The notes below the pieces were generated by a model that was not told the origin of the DNA, did not search any database, and was given only the letters and a program-made list of their open reading frames with translations. Below are positions 26,119 to 34,639 of a DNA stretch of 64,000 bases, in pieces. Origin of the DNA: Taklimakanibacter sp050251035 (GTDB lineage Bacteria; Pseudomonadota; Alphaproteobacteria; Rhizobiales; Aestuariivirgaceae); contig JBFWNN010000024.1 in the NCBI GenBank assembly GCA_050251035.1, forward strand, positions 13,384-77,383, in the 5' to 3' direction. The first letter of the stretch is position 1; each line of letters starts with the position of its first letter. Both the position numbers and the translations under genes were made by a program.

Positions 26119-26502
26119 ATGATCGAGGCTTTCGCCCTTCTGCTTCTCTGCCAGCTTGCCGGCGAGATCCTGTCGCATGGTTTAGGCCTGCCCATGCCAG
26201 GCCCGGTGATCGGGCTGCTCATCCTCTTCGCCGGTCTCGTCATCGCGCAGAACTTCGGAAAGGTCGACGCCGTATCGGTCAATGACACCGCGCTCGGACG
26301 GGCGACCGGCGGACTGCTGCAGCATCTCTCCGTGCTGTTCGTGCCGGCTGGCGTCGGCGTGATCGATCACTTGAATCTGCTTCAGACTTATGGGCCGATC
26401 CTGTTTCTGGCGATCTTCGTCTCGACCGCTCTCTCGCTCGCCGTCACGGCGCTCACGTTCAGCGCAGTCAAGCACTGGCAATCGGCACGAGGGGTGCCAT
26501 GA
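26119..26502 (+). CDS. CidA/LrgA family membrane protein
   Basis: This 127-residue protein has four hydrophobic segments and the LrgA/CidA layout, with LPMPGPVIGLLILF in the second segment and LSVLFVPAGVGVI in the third. LrgA/CidA proteins act in holin-like control of murein hydrolase export or in transport of pyruvate and other small metabolites with LrgB. The stop overlaps the start of the LrgB gene by four bases, so they form a two-gene unit. A pyruvate link would suit the adjacent alanine dehydrogenase, but that is inference. Confidence 0.88.
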   Translation: MIEAFALLLLCQLAGEILSHGLGLPMPGPVIGLLILFAGLVIAQNFGKVDAVSVNDTALGRATGGLLQHLSVLFVPAGVGVIDHLNLLQTYGPILFLAIFVSTALSLAVTALTFSAVKHWQSARGVP

Positions 26503-27206
26503 CGCCGGCTTTCGACCTCTGGGTCTATCTCGCCTCGACGCCGCTCTTGTGGCTGACGGTCACCTTGCTCGTATGGATCGCCGCCGACCGCATCGCCATC
26601 GCGTCCGGCCGGCATCCGGTGGTCAATCCGGTCCTCCTGTCGATCCTGGCGCTCGGCGCCGTTCTCATCGTCACCGGCACGCCGTTCGCCACCTATTTCC
26701 AGGGCGCGCAGTTCGTGCATTTCCTCCTGGGCCCCGCGATCGTCGCGATCGCCATCCCGCTCTACCGCAATCTCGACAAGGTGCGGGAGAACCTGCTGCC
26801 GATGATCGCCGCCTTGCTGGCGGGATCGGTGACCGCCGTCGTCTCGGCGCTCGCGGTCGCCGCCGCTTTCGGGCTGCCCGATGCGGTGCTCGCCGCCCTC
26901 GCCCCCAAATCGGTGACCGCCGGCGTCGCCATGGGCATCGCCGAACAGTTCGGCGGCGAAGCGGCGCTCACCGCCGTGCTCGTCGTCACCACCGGGCTTC
27001 TCGGCGCCATCATGGTGACGCCGCTCATGAATGCGCTGGGCCTCAAGGACTATGCCGCTCGCGGCTTCGCCGCCCATGGCATCGGCACCGCCAGGGCCTT
27101 CGTCGTCGACGAGGTGGCCGGCACCTTCGCCGGCATCGCCATGGCGCTCAATGCCGTCATGACCGCGCTCATTCTGCCCCTCATCCTCTACTGGTTCATG
27201 AAATAG
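26499..27206 (+). CDS. LrgB/CidB family membrane protein
   Basis: This 235-residue protein has about six to seven hydrophobic segments and the LrgB signature regions: GPAIVAIAIPLYRNLD, LAPKSVTAGVAMGIAEQFGG and AHGIGTARAFVVDEVAGTFAG. It is the partner of the preceding LrgA-like protein, and their genes overlap (ATGA). A cupin gene follows after 14 bases with its own ribosome site. Confidence 0.9.
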   Translation: MTPAFDLWVYLASTPLLWLTVTLLVWIAADRIAIASGRHPVVNPVLLSILALGAVLIVTGTPFATYFQGAQFVHFLLGPAIVAIAIPLYRNLDKVRENLLPMIAALLAGSVTAVVSALAVAAAFGLPDAVLAALAPKSVTAGVAMGIAEQFGGEAALTAVLVVTTGLLGAIMVTPLMNALGLKDYAARGFAAHGIGTARAFVVDEVAGTFAGIAMALNAVMTALILPLILYWFMK

Positions 27207-27220
27207 AAAAGGAGACATCA

Positions 27221-27508
27221 ATGTCAATGTCCGGCACCGTCAAAGCCATCAAGCATATCGAGAACGACAAGGTGATCGTGACCGAATACCGGTTCGCGCC
27301 CGGCGCCAATACCGGCTGGCACCGGCATGGCCATGATTATGTCGTGGTGCCCCTGATGGACGGCAAGGTGAAGCTGCTCACCGCGCAGGGCGAGACTTTC
27401 GCCGAGATGAAGAAAGGCATGCCCTATTTCCGCAACGAAGGCGTCGAGCACGACGTCATCAACGCCAATGACAGCGAATATGCCTTCATAGAAATCGAGA
27501 TCAAATAG
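27221..27508 (+). CDS. small cupin-domain protein
   Basis: This 95-residue single-domain cupin has motif 1 in GANTGWHRHGHDYVVVPLMDG (metal-type His pair plus a further His) and motif 2 in YFRNEGVEHDVINAND. The ATG at 27221 follows AAAAGGAGA. A longer open frame extends upstream out of frame through lrgB and is not coding. Small cupins bind a metal and can be isomerases, dioxygenases or sensors. No function can be assigned from context. Confidence 0.82.
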   Translation: MSMSGTVKAIKHIENDKVIVTEYRFAPGANTGWHRHGHDYVVVPLMDGKVKLLTAQGETFAEMKKGMPYFRNEGVEHDVINANDSEYAFIEIEIK

Positions 27509-27518
27509 GCCATGACGT

Positions 27519-28289
27519 ATGGTTGACGGCTATATCATCTGCGGCACGCCGCGGACCGGCAGCACGCTTCTGTGCGACCTCCTGGCCGCGACGAAGAAAG
27601 CCGGCAATCCCGATTCATTCTACCGGCGTCAGACCCTGTCCTGGTGGGCCCGGGAATGGAACCTGCCGGACCCCGACACGATGAGCGCGCGCGCCTACAA
27701 TATCGCATATCTGAACGCGGCCGTGAGGGCCGGGAAAGGCGGGACCGGCATTTTCGGCCTTCGTCTGATGCGGGAAAGTCTCGGCGAGCTCTCGGCGGTC
27801 CTGGACCAGATCTTTCCCGGCCTGCCATCGGACAAAGCGCGTTTCGAGAAAGCCTTCGGACCGCTCCTCTATTTGCATCTCTCGCGCGAGGACAAGCTCG
27901 CCCAGGCCGTCTCATTGATCAAGGCGGAGCAAACCGGCCTCTGGCATGTCGCTCCCGACGGCACCGAGATCGAAAGGCTGGCGCCGCCGCAGGCTCCCCA
28001 ATATGACTTCGAACGGATCACACAGGAGGTCGGCGCGCTCGAGAGCTTTGACGCGGCCTGGAACAGGTGGTTCGAGGATCAGCGCATATCGCCGCTGCGC
28101 ATCGGCTATGAGACTCTTTCAGCCGATCCTGCCGCCACATTGACCCGCATCTGCGCGGCGCTCGGCATTGTGGCGCCCAATGCCGCGGATGTGAGGCCGG
28201 GCGTTGCGAAGCTTTCCGACGCGACAAGCCTGGACTGGATGCGCCGCTATCGTCAGGACCGCGACCGAAGCCCCGCTCTGCCGTCATAA
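27519..28289 (+). CDS. Stf0-family sulfotransferase
   Basis: This 256-residue protein begins with the PAPS 5'-phosphosulfate-binding loop IICGTPRTGSTLLCDLL. It carries PDSFYRR, GIFGLRLM and LHLSREDKLAQAVS, and a late RIGYETLSADP, all typical of Stf0 (trehalose 2-sulfotransferase-like). These enzymes place sulfate from PAPS on sugars or glycolipids. It starts 10 bases after the cupin stop and precedes a 2OG-oxygenase gene and xsc, so it lies within the sulfur-associated run. The acceptor is unknown, and a link to sulfonate metabolism is by position only. Confidence 0.85.
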   Translation: MVDGYIICGTPRTGSTLLCDLLAATKKAGNPDSFYRRQTLSWWAREWNLPDPDTMSARAYNIAYLNAAVRAGKGGTGIFGLRLMRESLGELSAVLDQIFPGLPSDKARFEKAFGPLLYLHLSREDKLAQAVSLIKAEQTGLWHVAPDGTEIERLAPPQAPQYDFERITQEVGALESFDAAWNRWFEDQRISPLRIGYETLSADPAATLTRICAALGIVAPNAADVRPGVAKLSDATSLDWMRRYRQDRDRSPALPS

Positions 28290-28324
28290 AGTTGTCAAGT
28301 CACGCGCTAGAGTGCGGGGCCTTG

Positions 28325-28996
28325 ATGGACCCGCGATTCACGCCCGAGCACCCCTTGCCTTCCTTCGCTGAGCGCCTGGCGACGCTCGACAACGCCCTGC
28401 CGTCCGACGAATTCTCCAGCCTCGTCGAAGAGGTCGAGACGCTGGTCGAGACCGAGCGCAGCTATCTGCCCACGCACAAGAAGGGCGGCACCGTCGCCTA
28501 TGAGACGCTGGAGCGCAAGGCGCCGCGCCTGGTCGAGCTCTACCGCTCGCCGGATATCAAGGCGATCGTCTCGGGCATCGTCAAGCTGCCGATCGAGCCG
28601 ACGCCGCTGCATGACCAGAGCTCCTGCTCGGTCCTCTTCTATGAGAAGCCGGGCGATCATATCGGCTGGCACTATGACCACAATTTCTACAGAGGCCGGC
28701 ATTTCACCGTCCTGATCCCGGTCGTCAACCGCGGCCGCGAGGCCAACGGGCTTTCGCAGGCCAGGCTGATGGTCAAGCAGAACGGCCGCGAGCGCATCAT
28801 CCCGACGCCACCCAATGCTATGATCGTCTTCGAAGGTGCCAAAGTGCGCCATAAGGTGACCCCTATCGGCGAAGGCGAGAAGCGGGTCATCTGGAGCATG
28901 ACCTATTGCGCCGATCCCCGAAACTCCGCTCTCCAGGGGGTCGCGCGCCGGGTCAAGGACACGGCCTTCTTCGGATTGCGGGCGCTCTGGACCTGA
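28325..28996 (+). CDS. 2-oxoglutarate/Fe(II)-dependent oxygenase-like protein
   Basis: This 223-residue protein has a double-stranded beta-helix core with the iron triad HxD (GWHYDHNF), a distal His in KVRHKVTP and a 2OG-binding Arg eleven residues later in EKRVIWSM. The order resembles prolyl-hydroxylase/AlkB-like oxygenases and not TauD, which is longer and has a different core. The ATG at 28325 is chosen over the upstream TTG at 28292. It precedes xsc by 84 bp on the same strand. The substrate is unknown. Confidence 0.75.
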   Translation: MDPRFTPEHPLPSFAERLATLDNALPSDEFSSLVEEVETLVETERSYLPTHKKGGTVAYETLERKAPRLVELYRSPDIKAIVSGIVKLPIEPTPLHDQSSCSVLFYEKPGDHIGWHYDHNFYRGRHFTVLIPVVNRGREANGLSQARLMVKQNGRERIIPTPPNAMIVFEGAKVRHKVTPIGEGEKRVIWSMTYCADPRNSALQGVARRVKDTAFFGLRALWT

Positions 28997-29080
28997 CTGC
29001 CCTTCCGAACTGGCGCTTTCATGGGTCCAGATGCCAGAATAGGGAAAATACGACCTCTTTCCCTGCCGCAGGAGCCTCCC

Positions 29081-30841
29081 ATGCCCAAAATGTCCGCCTC
29101 CGAAGCCTTCGTTGAAACGCTCGCCGCCTATGGCGTCAAGAACGTGTTCGGTATCGTGGGCTCGGCCTATATGGACGCGCTCGACCTGTTCCCGACCGCC
29201 GGCATCCGCTTCATCCCGACGGCGCATGAGCAAGGGGCCGGCCACATGGCCGACGGCTATTCGCGGGTCTCCGGCCGCCATGGCGTGTGCATCGCCCAGA
29301 ACGGCCCCGGCATCACCAATTTCGTGACCTCGACGGCGGCGGCCTATTGGGCGCATTCGCCGGTCGTCGTCATCACACCCGAGACCGGCTCCGGCACCAT
29401 GGGCCTCGGTGGCTTCCAGGAGACCGAACAGCTGCCGATCTTCTCCAAGATCACCAAATACCAGGCACATGTGACGAAACATCCGCGCATGGCCGAGCTC
29501 ACCGCGCGCTGCTTCGACATGGCGATGTCGGAGCGCGGCCCCACCCAGCTCAATATCCCGCGCGATAATTTCTACGGCGAAGCGGACTACGAGATCGCCA
29601 GGCCGCGCAAGATCGCCCGCGGGCCCGGCGCCGATGCCGATCTCGACGAGGCGGCCGACCTTCTCGCCAAGGCGAAATTCCCCGTCATCGTGTCGGGCGG
29701 CGGCGTCATCTTCTCGGACGGTGTCGCGGAATGCGTGGCGCTCGCCGAGCAGCTCTCGGCGCCGGTCGTCAATTCCTATCTGCACAATGACAGCTTCCCG
29801 GCGAAGCATCCGCTGTGGTGCGGCCCGCTCGGCTACCAGGGCTCGAAGGCCGGCATGAAGCTCATCGCCGAGGCCGACGTCGTGCTGGCGCTCGGCACCA
29901 GGCTCGGGCCCTTCGGCACCCTGCCGCAGCACGGCCTCGACTACTGGCCGAAGAACGCGAAGATCATCCAGATCGACAGCGACCACCGCATGCTGGGCCT
30001 CGTGAAGCAGATCTCGGTCGGCATTGTCGGTGACGCCAAGGAAGCGGCGAAGGCGCTCTCCTACCGCCTTGCCAACCGCAAGCTCGCGGCCTCGGCGAAT
30101 GCCGATGAGCGCAAGAAGAAGATCAAAGCCGAAAAGGACGCCTGGGAAAAGGAGCTCGACCAATGGGCGCATGAAAAGGACGACTGGTCGGTCGAGATCG
30201 CCAAGGGTTCACCCTATATGCATCCTCGCCAGATGCTGCGCGAGCTCGAAAAGGCGCTGCCGGAGAACGCCATGGTGTCGACCGACATCGGCAATATCTG
30301 CTCGGTCTCCAATTCCTATCTGCGCTTCAACCAGCCCAACTCGATGTTCGCGGCGATGAGCTTCGGCAATTGCGGCTATGCGCTGCCGGCCATCATCGGC
30401 GCCAAGGTGGCCGCCCCCGACCGGCCGGCGGTCGCCTATGTCGGCGACGGCGCCTGGGGCATGAGCTTTCCTGAGATCCTCACTTGCGTGCGCGAGGACA
30501 TCCCGGTGACGGCGGTGGTCTTCCACAACAAGCAATGGGGGGCGGAGAAGAAGAACCAGGTCGATTTCTACGACACGCGCTTCCTCGGCGTTAACCTGAA
30601 GAATCCAAGCTGGGCCGAGGTCGCGCGCTCGCTCGGCGCGGAAGGCCAAACCATCGACAAGCTCGGCGATGTCGGCGAGGCGCTGGACAAGGCCTGCGCC
30701 GCGCAGAAGAAGGGCAAGACCACCGTCATCGAAGTCATGGTCACCCAGGAACTGGGCGATCCCTTCCGCCGCGATGCGCTCAAATACCCGCAACGCGTGC
30801 TCGACAAGTACAAGCATACGAATGTAAAGGCTCCGGCTTGA
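29081..30841 (+). CDS. xsc: sulfoacetaldehyde acetyltransferase
   Basis: This 586-residue thiamine-diphosphate enzyme converts sulfoacetaldehyde and phosphate to acetyl phosphate and sulfite. It has the three-domain ThDP layout, with the catalytic Glu in IPTAHEQGAGHMADGY and the ThDP/Mg motif GDGAWGMSF ending at HNKQWG. The C terminus FRRDALKYPQRVLDKYKHTN is characteristic of Xsc and not of acetolactate synthase. The ATG at 29081 follows GCAGGAGCC. It is the central enzyme of taurine, isethionate and sulfoacetate breakdown. The acetate kinase gene 1.5 kb downstream and soeABC upstream would handle its two products. Confidence 0.95.
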   Translation: MPKMSASEAFVETLAAYGVKNVFGIVGSAYMDALDLFPTAGIRFIPTAHEQGAGHMADGYSRVSGRHGVCIAQNGPGITNFVTSTAAAYWAHSPVVVITPETGSGTMGLGGFQETEQLPIFSKITKYQAHVTKHPRMAELTARCFDMAMSERGPTQLNIPRDNFYGEADYEIARPRKIARGPGADADLDEAADLLAKAKFPVIVSGGGVIFSDGVAECVALAEQLSAPVVNSYLHNDSFPAKHPLWCGPLGYQGSKAGMKLIAEADVVLALGTRLGPFGTLPQHGLDYWPKNAKIIQIDSDHRMLGLVKQISVGIVGDAKEAAKALSYRLANRKLAASANADERKKKIKAEKDAWEKELDQWAHEKDDWSVEIAKGSPYMHPRQMLRELEKALPENAMVSTDIGNICSVSNSYLRFNQPNSMFAAMSFGNCGYALPAIIGAKVAAPDRPAVAYVGDGAWGMSFPEILTCVREDIPVTAVVFHNKQWGAEKKNQVDFYDTRFLGVNLKNPSWAEVARSLGAEGQTIDKLGDVGEALDKACAAQKKGKTTVIEVMVTQELGDPFRRDALKYPQRVLDKYKHTNVKAPA

Positions 30842-30865
30842 GACGGAGGTTCTCACCCAGCCGGA

Positions 30866-32347
30866 ATGCCCCAATCGGAACCCAACAGCCCCGCGCTAAC
30901 CCCGCCCGAGGTGCGCTCGATCATCGTCGGCGTGATGCTGGCGATGTTCCTGGCGTCGCTCGACCAGACCATCGTGGCGACCGCCATGCCGACGATCGGG
31001 CGGCTGCTGGGCGATTTCGAGAACCTGCCCTGGGTCGTCACCACCTATCTTCTGACCGCGACGGCGGTCACGCCCCTCTATGGCAAGATTTCGGACATCG
31101 CCGGCCGGCGGCTGACGCTCTTGGTGGCGATCGCCGTGTTCATCCTGGGGTCGATCCTGTGCGCGCTGGCGCCGACGATGCTGGCCCTGATCCTGGCGCG
31201 GGCGCTCCAGGGCCTAGGCGGCGGCGGGCTGATCTCGCTGGCGCAGACCATTATCGCCGATATCGTGTCACCCAAGGAACGGCCGCGCTATCAGGGCTAT
31301 ATCGCCGGCGTCTTCGCGACATCGAGCGTCGCGGGTCCGGCGCTCGGCGGCTTCATGGCGGAGAAGCTGCACTGGTCGGCGATCTTCTGGATCAACCTGC
31401 CGCTCGGGCTCCTCGCCTTCTGGATGACGAACGCGCTGCTCAAGAAACTGCCGCGGCATGAGAAGCCGCACAAGCTCGACTTCCTCGGGGCGGCGCTGAT
31501 GATCATCGCCACCACCGCCCTCCTCCTGGCGCTGAGCCTCGCCGGGCCGCATTATGCCTGGACGTCGGCCCCCATCCTCGGGCTCTTCGGCACCTTCCTC
31601 GTCTTCGCGGTCGCCTTCGTCATCCGGCTCAAGACCGCGCCCGAGCCCCTGATCCCCGTCGAAATCCTCGCCAACCCGGTGGTGGCGATGGGGATCATCA
31701 CCGCGTGCTCGGCCATCGGCGTGTTCATCGGCCTCACCATCTACACGCCGATTTTCCTCGAAGGCATGTATGGGCTCACCGCCAGCCAGTCCGGCTTCAC
31801 CCTCATCCCGCTGATGGTCGGCTCGGTTGCCGGCGCCGCCTTCTCCGGCCGCCTGATGGCGCGCATCAAGCATTACAAGCGGCCCACGATGATCGGCCTC
31901 GCCATCGCCGCCATCGGCCTCGCCGGCGTCGCCATCCAGCCGCAAAGCCTGCCCCTCTTCACGCTGGCGATGATCCTCACGCTTGTGTCCATCGGCCTCG
32001 GCACCGTCTTCCCCCTGACCCTCGTGTCGATCCAGAATGCCGTGCAGCCGCATCAGATGGGCACGGCGACAGGCACCTTGAACTTCTTCCGCTCGCTGGG
32101 CGGCGCCCTCATCGTGGCCGCCTTCGGGGCGATCGTGATCGGCAGCCTGCCGGTCGACATGACGGCTCATGTCACCATCGAAAATCTGGCGGCCACCTTC
32201 GCCGCCGCCGGCCGCGACATCGGCTCGGTGTTCCGTTGGGTGTTCATGGCGGCGGCGCTGGGCATGCTGGTCGCGCTGGTGAGCCTGTGGATGATGGAGG
32301 AGAAGCCGTTGCGCACCCATACAAGGCCGGTGGGAGTGTCGGAGTGA
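30866..32347 (+). CDS. MFS multidrug-type transporter, DHA2 (14-TMS) family
   Basis: This 493-residue membrane protein has fourteen hydrophobic segments and the DHA2 motif set: LDQTIVATAMPTIGRLLGDF in helix 1, YGKISDIAGRR as motif A and SVAGPALGGFMAEKLHWSAIFW as motif C. Family members export drugs or metabolites by proton antiport. It lies 24 bases after xsc and 10 bases before ackA on the same strand, so it is probably co-transcribed. Export of acetate, sulfite, sulfate or an unmetabolised sulfonate would fit, but the sequence does not say which. Confidence 0.9.
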   Translation: MPQSEPNSPALTPPEVRSIIVGVMLAMFLASLDQTIVATAMPTIGRLLGDFENLPWVVTTYLLTATAVTPLYGKISDIAGRRLTLLVAIAVFILGSILCALAPTMLALILARALQGLGGGGLISLAQTIIADIVSPKERPRYQGYIAGVFATSSVAGPALGGFMAEKLHWSAIFWINLPLGLLAFWMTNALLKKLPRHEKPHKLDFLGAALMIIATTALLLALSLAGPHYAWTSAPILGLFGTFLVFAVAFVIRLKTAPEPLIPVEILANPVVAMGIITACSAIGVFIGLTIYTPIFLEGMYGLTASQSGFTLIPLMVGSVAGAAFSGRLMARIKHYKRPTMIGLAIAAIGLAGVAIQPQSLPLFTLAMILTLVSIGLGTVFPLTLVSIQNAVQPHQMGTATGTLNFFRSLGGALIVAAFGAIVIGSLPVDMTAHVTIENLAATFAAAGRDIGSVFRWVFMAAALGMLVALVSLWMMEEKPLRTHTRPVGVSE

Positions 32348-32357
32348 GATAACCCCC

Positions 32358-33383
32358 ATGACCATCCTCGTCCTCAATGCCGGGTCGTCGACGCTCAAAT
32401 TCGCGCTGTTCGAAGGGAGCGAGCCGGTCTTGCGGTTCAAGGACCAGGTGCAAAGCGCCGGCGCCCAGGCGCTCGAAGCTCTCTTCGTTCGCCTCGCGGC
32501 GGAACGCATCGTTGTCGCCGACCTGGCCGGCATCGGCCATCGCATCGTTCACGGCGGCACGCAATTCTCGCAGCCGGTGATCGTCGATGACGAGATCGAG
32601 GCCAGGCTCAATGCGCTGCGGCCCTTGGCGCCGCTGCACCAGCCTTATGGCCTCGACGCCTTGCGCCGCATGCGGGAAGCGGCGCCCAAGGTCCCGCAGG
32701 TCGCCTGTTTCGACACCGCCTTCCACGCCACCCAGCCCGAGATCGCCCAGCGCTTCCCGTTGCCTGCCGTCTATTTCGAGCGCGGCTATCGGCGCTACGG
32801 CTTTCACGGCCTCAATTATGAACATGTTGTCCACAGCCTTCCCAGCCAGATCGGCGAACCCCTTCCCCGCCGCCTGCTCATCGCCCATCTCGGCAATGGT
32901 GCCAGCCTCTGCGCCGTCAAGGACGGCCGGTCGGTCGCCACCACCATGGGCTATTCGACGCTCGACGGGCTGGTGATGGGGACGCGGCCCGGGGCCCTCG
33001 ATCCCGGCGTCCTCCTCGCCATCATGAAAGACGACCGCCTCTCGCCCGAGACGATGGAGGATATCCTCTACCGGAAAAGCGGGCTCCTTGCCTTGAGCGG
33101 CCTCACCAGCGACATGCGGTCATTGCTGGAGAATCCGGCTCCCGCGGCCCAGGCGGCGATCGAGGCCTATTGCTACTGGGCGTCGCGTCAAGCGGCCTCC
33201 CTCATCGCCGCCATGGACGGGATCGACGCCATGGTCTTCACCGGCGGCATCGGCGAAAATGCCGAGCCTGTCCGCCGGCGTATAATTCACCATCTCGCCT
33301 GGATAAATGCCTTTCCGGTGCACATCGTGCTAGCCAACGAGGAACTGATCATCGCCCGACATTCAACAGGACTACTTACCTAG
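32358..33383 (+). CDS. ackA: acetate kinase
   Basis: This 341-residue enzyme converts acetyl phosphate and ADP to acetate and ATP. It has the ASKHA fold with VLNAGSSTLKFALF, GIGHRIVHGG, CFDTAFHATQP, the active-site Arg in GLVMGTRPGALDP and FTGGIGENAEPVR. It is shorter than the usual 400 residues, and YGFHG is followed by LNYEHV where TSHxYV is normal. These changes are modest, and the catalytic Asp, Arg and Glu remain. With xsc just upstream it would yield ATP from sulfonate carbon. No phosphotransacetylase gene is in view, so its product would be acetate and not acetyl-CoA. Confidence 0.93.
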   Translation: MTILVLNAGSSTLKFALFEGSEPVLRFKDQVQSAGAQALEALFVRLAAERIVVADLAGIGHRIVHGGTQFSQPVIVDDEIEARLNALRPLAPLHQPYGLDALRRMREAAPKVPQVACFDTAFHATQPEIAQRFPLPAVYFERGYRRYGFHGLNYEHVVHSLPSQIGEPLPRRLLIAHLGNGASLCAVKDGRSVATTMGYSTLDGLVMGTRPGALDPGVLLAIMKDDRLSPETMEDILYRKSGLLALSGLTSDMRSLLENPAPAAQAAIEAYCYWASRQAASLIAAMDGIDAMVFTGGIGENAEPVRRRIIHHLAWINAFPVHIVLANEELIIARHSTGLLT

Positions 33384-33387
33384 GTAA
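33376..33387. repeat. 12-bp perfect palindrome over the ackA stop
   Basis: TTACCTAGGTAA is an uninterrupted palindrome that contains the ackA TAG stop (33381-33383) and is followed by five A. It has no loop, so it is not a hairpin terminator. It could be a binding site for a dimeric protein at the head of the next transcript, whose gene starts 145 bp downstream, or simply chance. Confidence 0.3.
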
Positions 33388-33532
33388 AAAAGCCGAAATT
33401 AACAAAAAGTAAAGATTCCACACAAATGCCGGACCCGTGCCATAATCTGGGTCTTGATTGAATTCTTTCGGCAGGTGCGGGGGGACCAGCCCTGTACGAT
33501 TTTGGGACGGCATACAAGCTGGGAGACAAGGC

Positions 33533-34612
33533 ATGAGTAGAGCCTTGAGAGTGGTATGCGTACTCGCAGCGACCTTGCTGACTACCGCTGGGTCGGTTCA
33601 GGGGGAAGATAACAAGGACATCGCGCGCATGAATGCGGGCGCTGTCACGCTCATCACTGACGGCAGCGACGTTCACGCCTCGCATTACGCCGCCGATCTC
33701 GCCGTGCTGATGGAAGCCGAGCGCGACCTGCGCATCCTTCCCGTCTTGGGCCGCGGCCCGGTCGAGGCGCTGCGTGACCTTCTCTTCCTGCGCGGCATCG
33801 ATGCCAGCATCATCCCGTCGGACACCGTGGCCTATATGCGCAAGCAAGGCCTGGTCGAGGATATCGAGAAGAAGGTGACCTATATAGCGCGCCTCGGCTC
33901 GGCGCAGCTCCATGTGATCGCCCGCAAGGACATCGCGACGCTCAAGGATCTGGCGGGCAAGAAGGTCAATGTCGGGACGGCGAGCGAAGCCCGTTTCGTG
34001 ACGGCAAGCCTCCTGTTCGAATCGCTCGGCATCGATTTCACCACCGTCGAGGGCCGGGAGGCGGACGCGGCGAAACTGCTCAAGGACGGAAAGGCCGACG
34101 CGATCGTGCTCTTGGCGCCGCAGCCTTCGCCGGTGGCCGAAGACCTGGCGCGCGCCGGCGGCTTCAGGCTCCTCAGCGTCGCCGGCAATGACGAGCTCAA
34201 CACGATCTATGCGCCGGCGATGCTCACCGCCAAGAGCTATCATGGGCTCGCGCAGGAGGGCGGCGTCACCGAAACTCTGGGCGTCAGCTACGCGGTCGCG
34301 GTGTTCAACTGGAAAAAGGAAACCGATCGCTACTACAAGCTGCGCAAATTCGCCGACGCGCTCTATTCGGGCATCGGCGATTTGCAGACCGGTCATTGGC
34401 AGGCGGCATGGAACGACGTCAATCTTTCTGCTGACCTTCCGGGCTGGACCCGCTATGTGACGGCCGACGAGTGGCTGTCCAATCACAAGCGGGCTCGGGC
34501 CGAGGAAGACACCAAGGAAGAATCCGCCCTCAAGGCGGAGTTCCAGTCCTATCTCGAGCGCAGCAACGCCGGGATCGACCTGAGCGAGATGAGATCGAGC
34601 GCGCTTCAGTAA
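33533..34612 (+). CDS. TAXI-family (NMT1/TRAP-type) periplasmic binding protein, orphan
   Basis: This 359-residue protein has a signal peptide (MSRALRVVCVLAATLLTTAG) and a two-lobed TAXI-like fold. The region YMRKQGLVED, AQLHVIARKDIATLKDLAGKK and VNVGTASEARFVTA is typical of the family. TAXI proteins normally feed a TRAP transporter, yet no DctQ/DctM-type membrane gene is in the window. The ATG at 33533 follows GGGAGACA. A charged C-terminal tail (about the last 50 residues, ending in a helical ERSNAGIDLSEMRSS) extends past the usual domain. The next gene starts 27 bases downstream and encodes a membrane-anchored repeat protein, so the pair may act together as a sensor or envelope complex. 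Confidence 0.82.
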   Translation: MSRALRVVCVLAATLLTTAGSVQGEDNKDIARMNAGAVTLITDGSDVHASHYAADLAVLMEAERDLRILPVLGRGPVEALRDLLFLRGIDASIIPSDTVAYMRKQGLVEDIEKKVTYIARLGSAQLHVIARKDIATLKDLAGKKVNVGTASEARFVTASLLFESLGIDFTTVEGREADAAKLLKDGKADAIVLLAPQPSPVAEDLARAGGFRLLSVAGNDELNTIYAPAMLTAKSYHGLAQEGGVTETLGVSYAVAVFNWKKETDRYYKLRKFADALYSGIGDLQTGHWQAAWNDVNLSADLPGWTRYVTADEWLSNHKRARAEEDTKEESALKAEFQSYLERSNAGIDLSEMRSSALQ

Positions 34613-34639
34613 GTGTCGCCTGATGTGAGGGAGTTGGTG

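Noticed and set aside
26390..27220. N-terminal extension of the cupin protein
   Set aside because: The frame upstream of 27221 overlaps lrgA/lrgB out of frame, and a good ribosome site precedes 27221.
28325..28996. TauD-type taurine dioxygenase
   Set aside because: At 223 residues, with an HxD...H...R spacing of the hydroxylase/AlkB type, it does not match TauD.
29081..30841. Acetolactate synthase or other ThDP enzyme instead of Xsc
   Set aside because: The C-terminal FRRDALKYPQRVLDKYKHTN region, the length and the nearby acetate kinase favour Xsc.
33376..33387. Rho-independent terminator after ackA
   Set aside because: The palindrome has no loop and is followed by A and not T on the plus strand.
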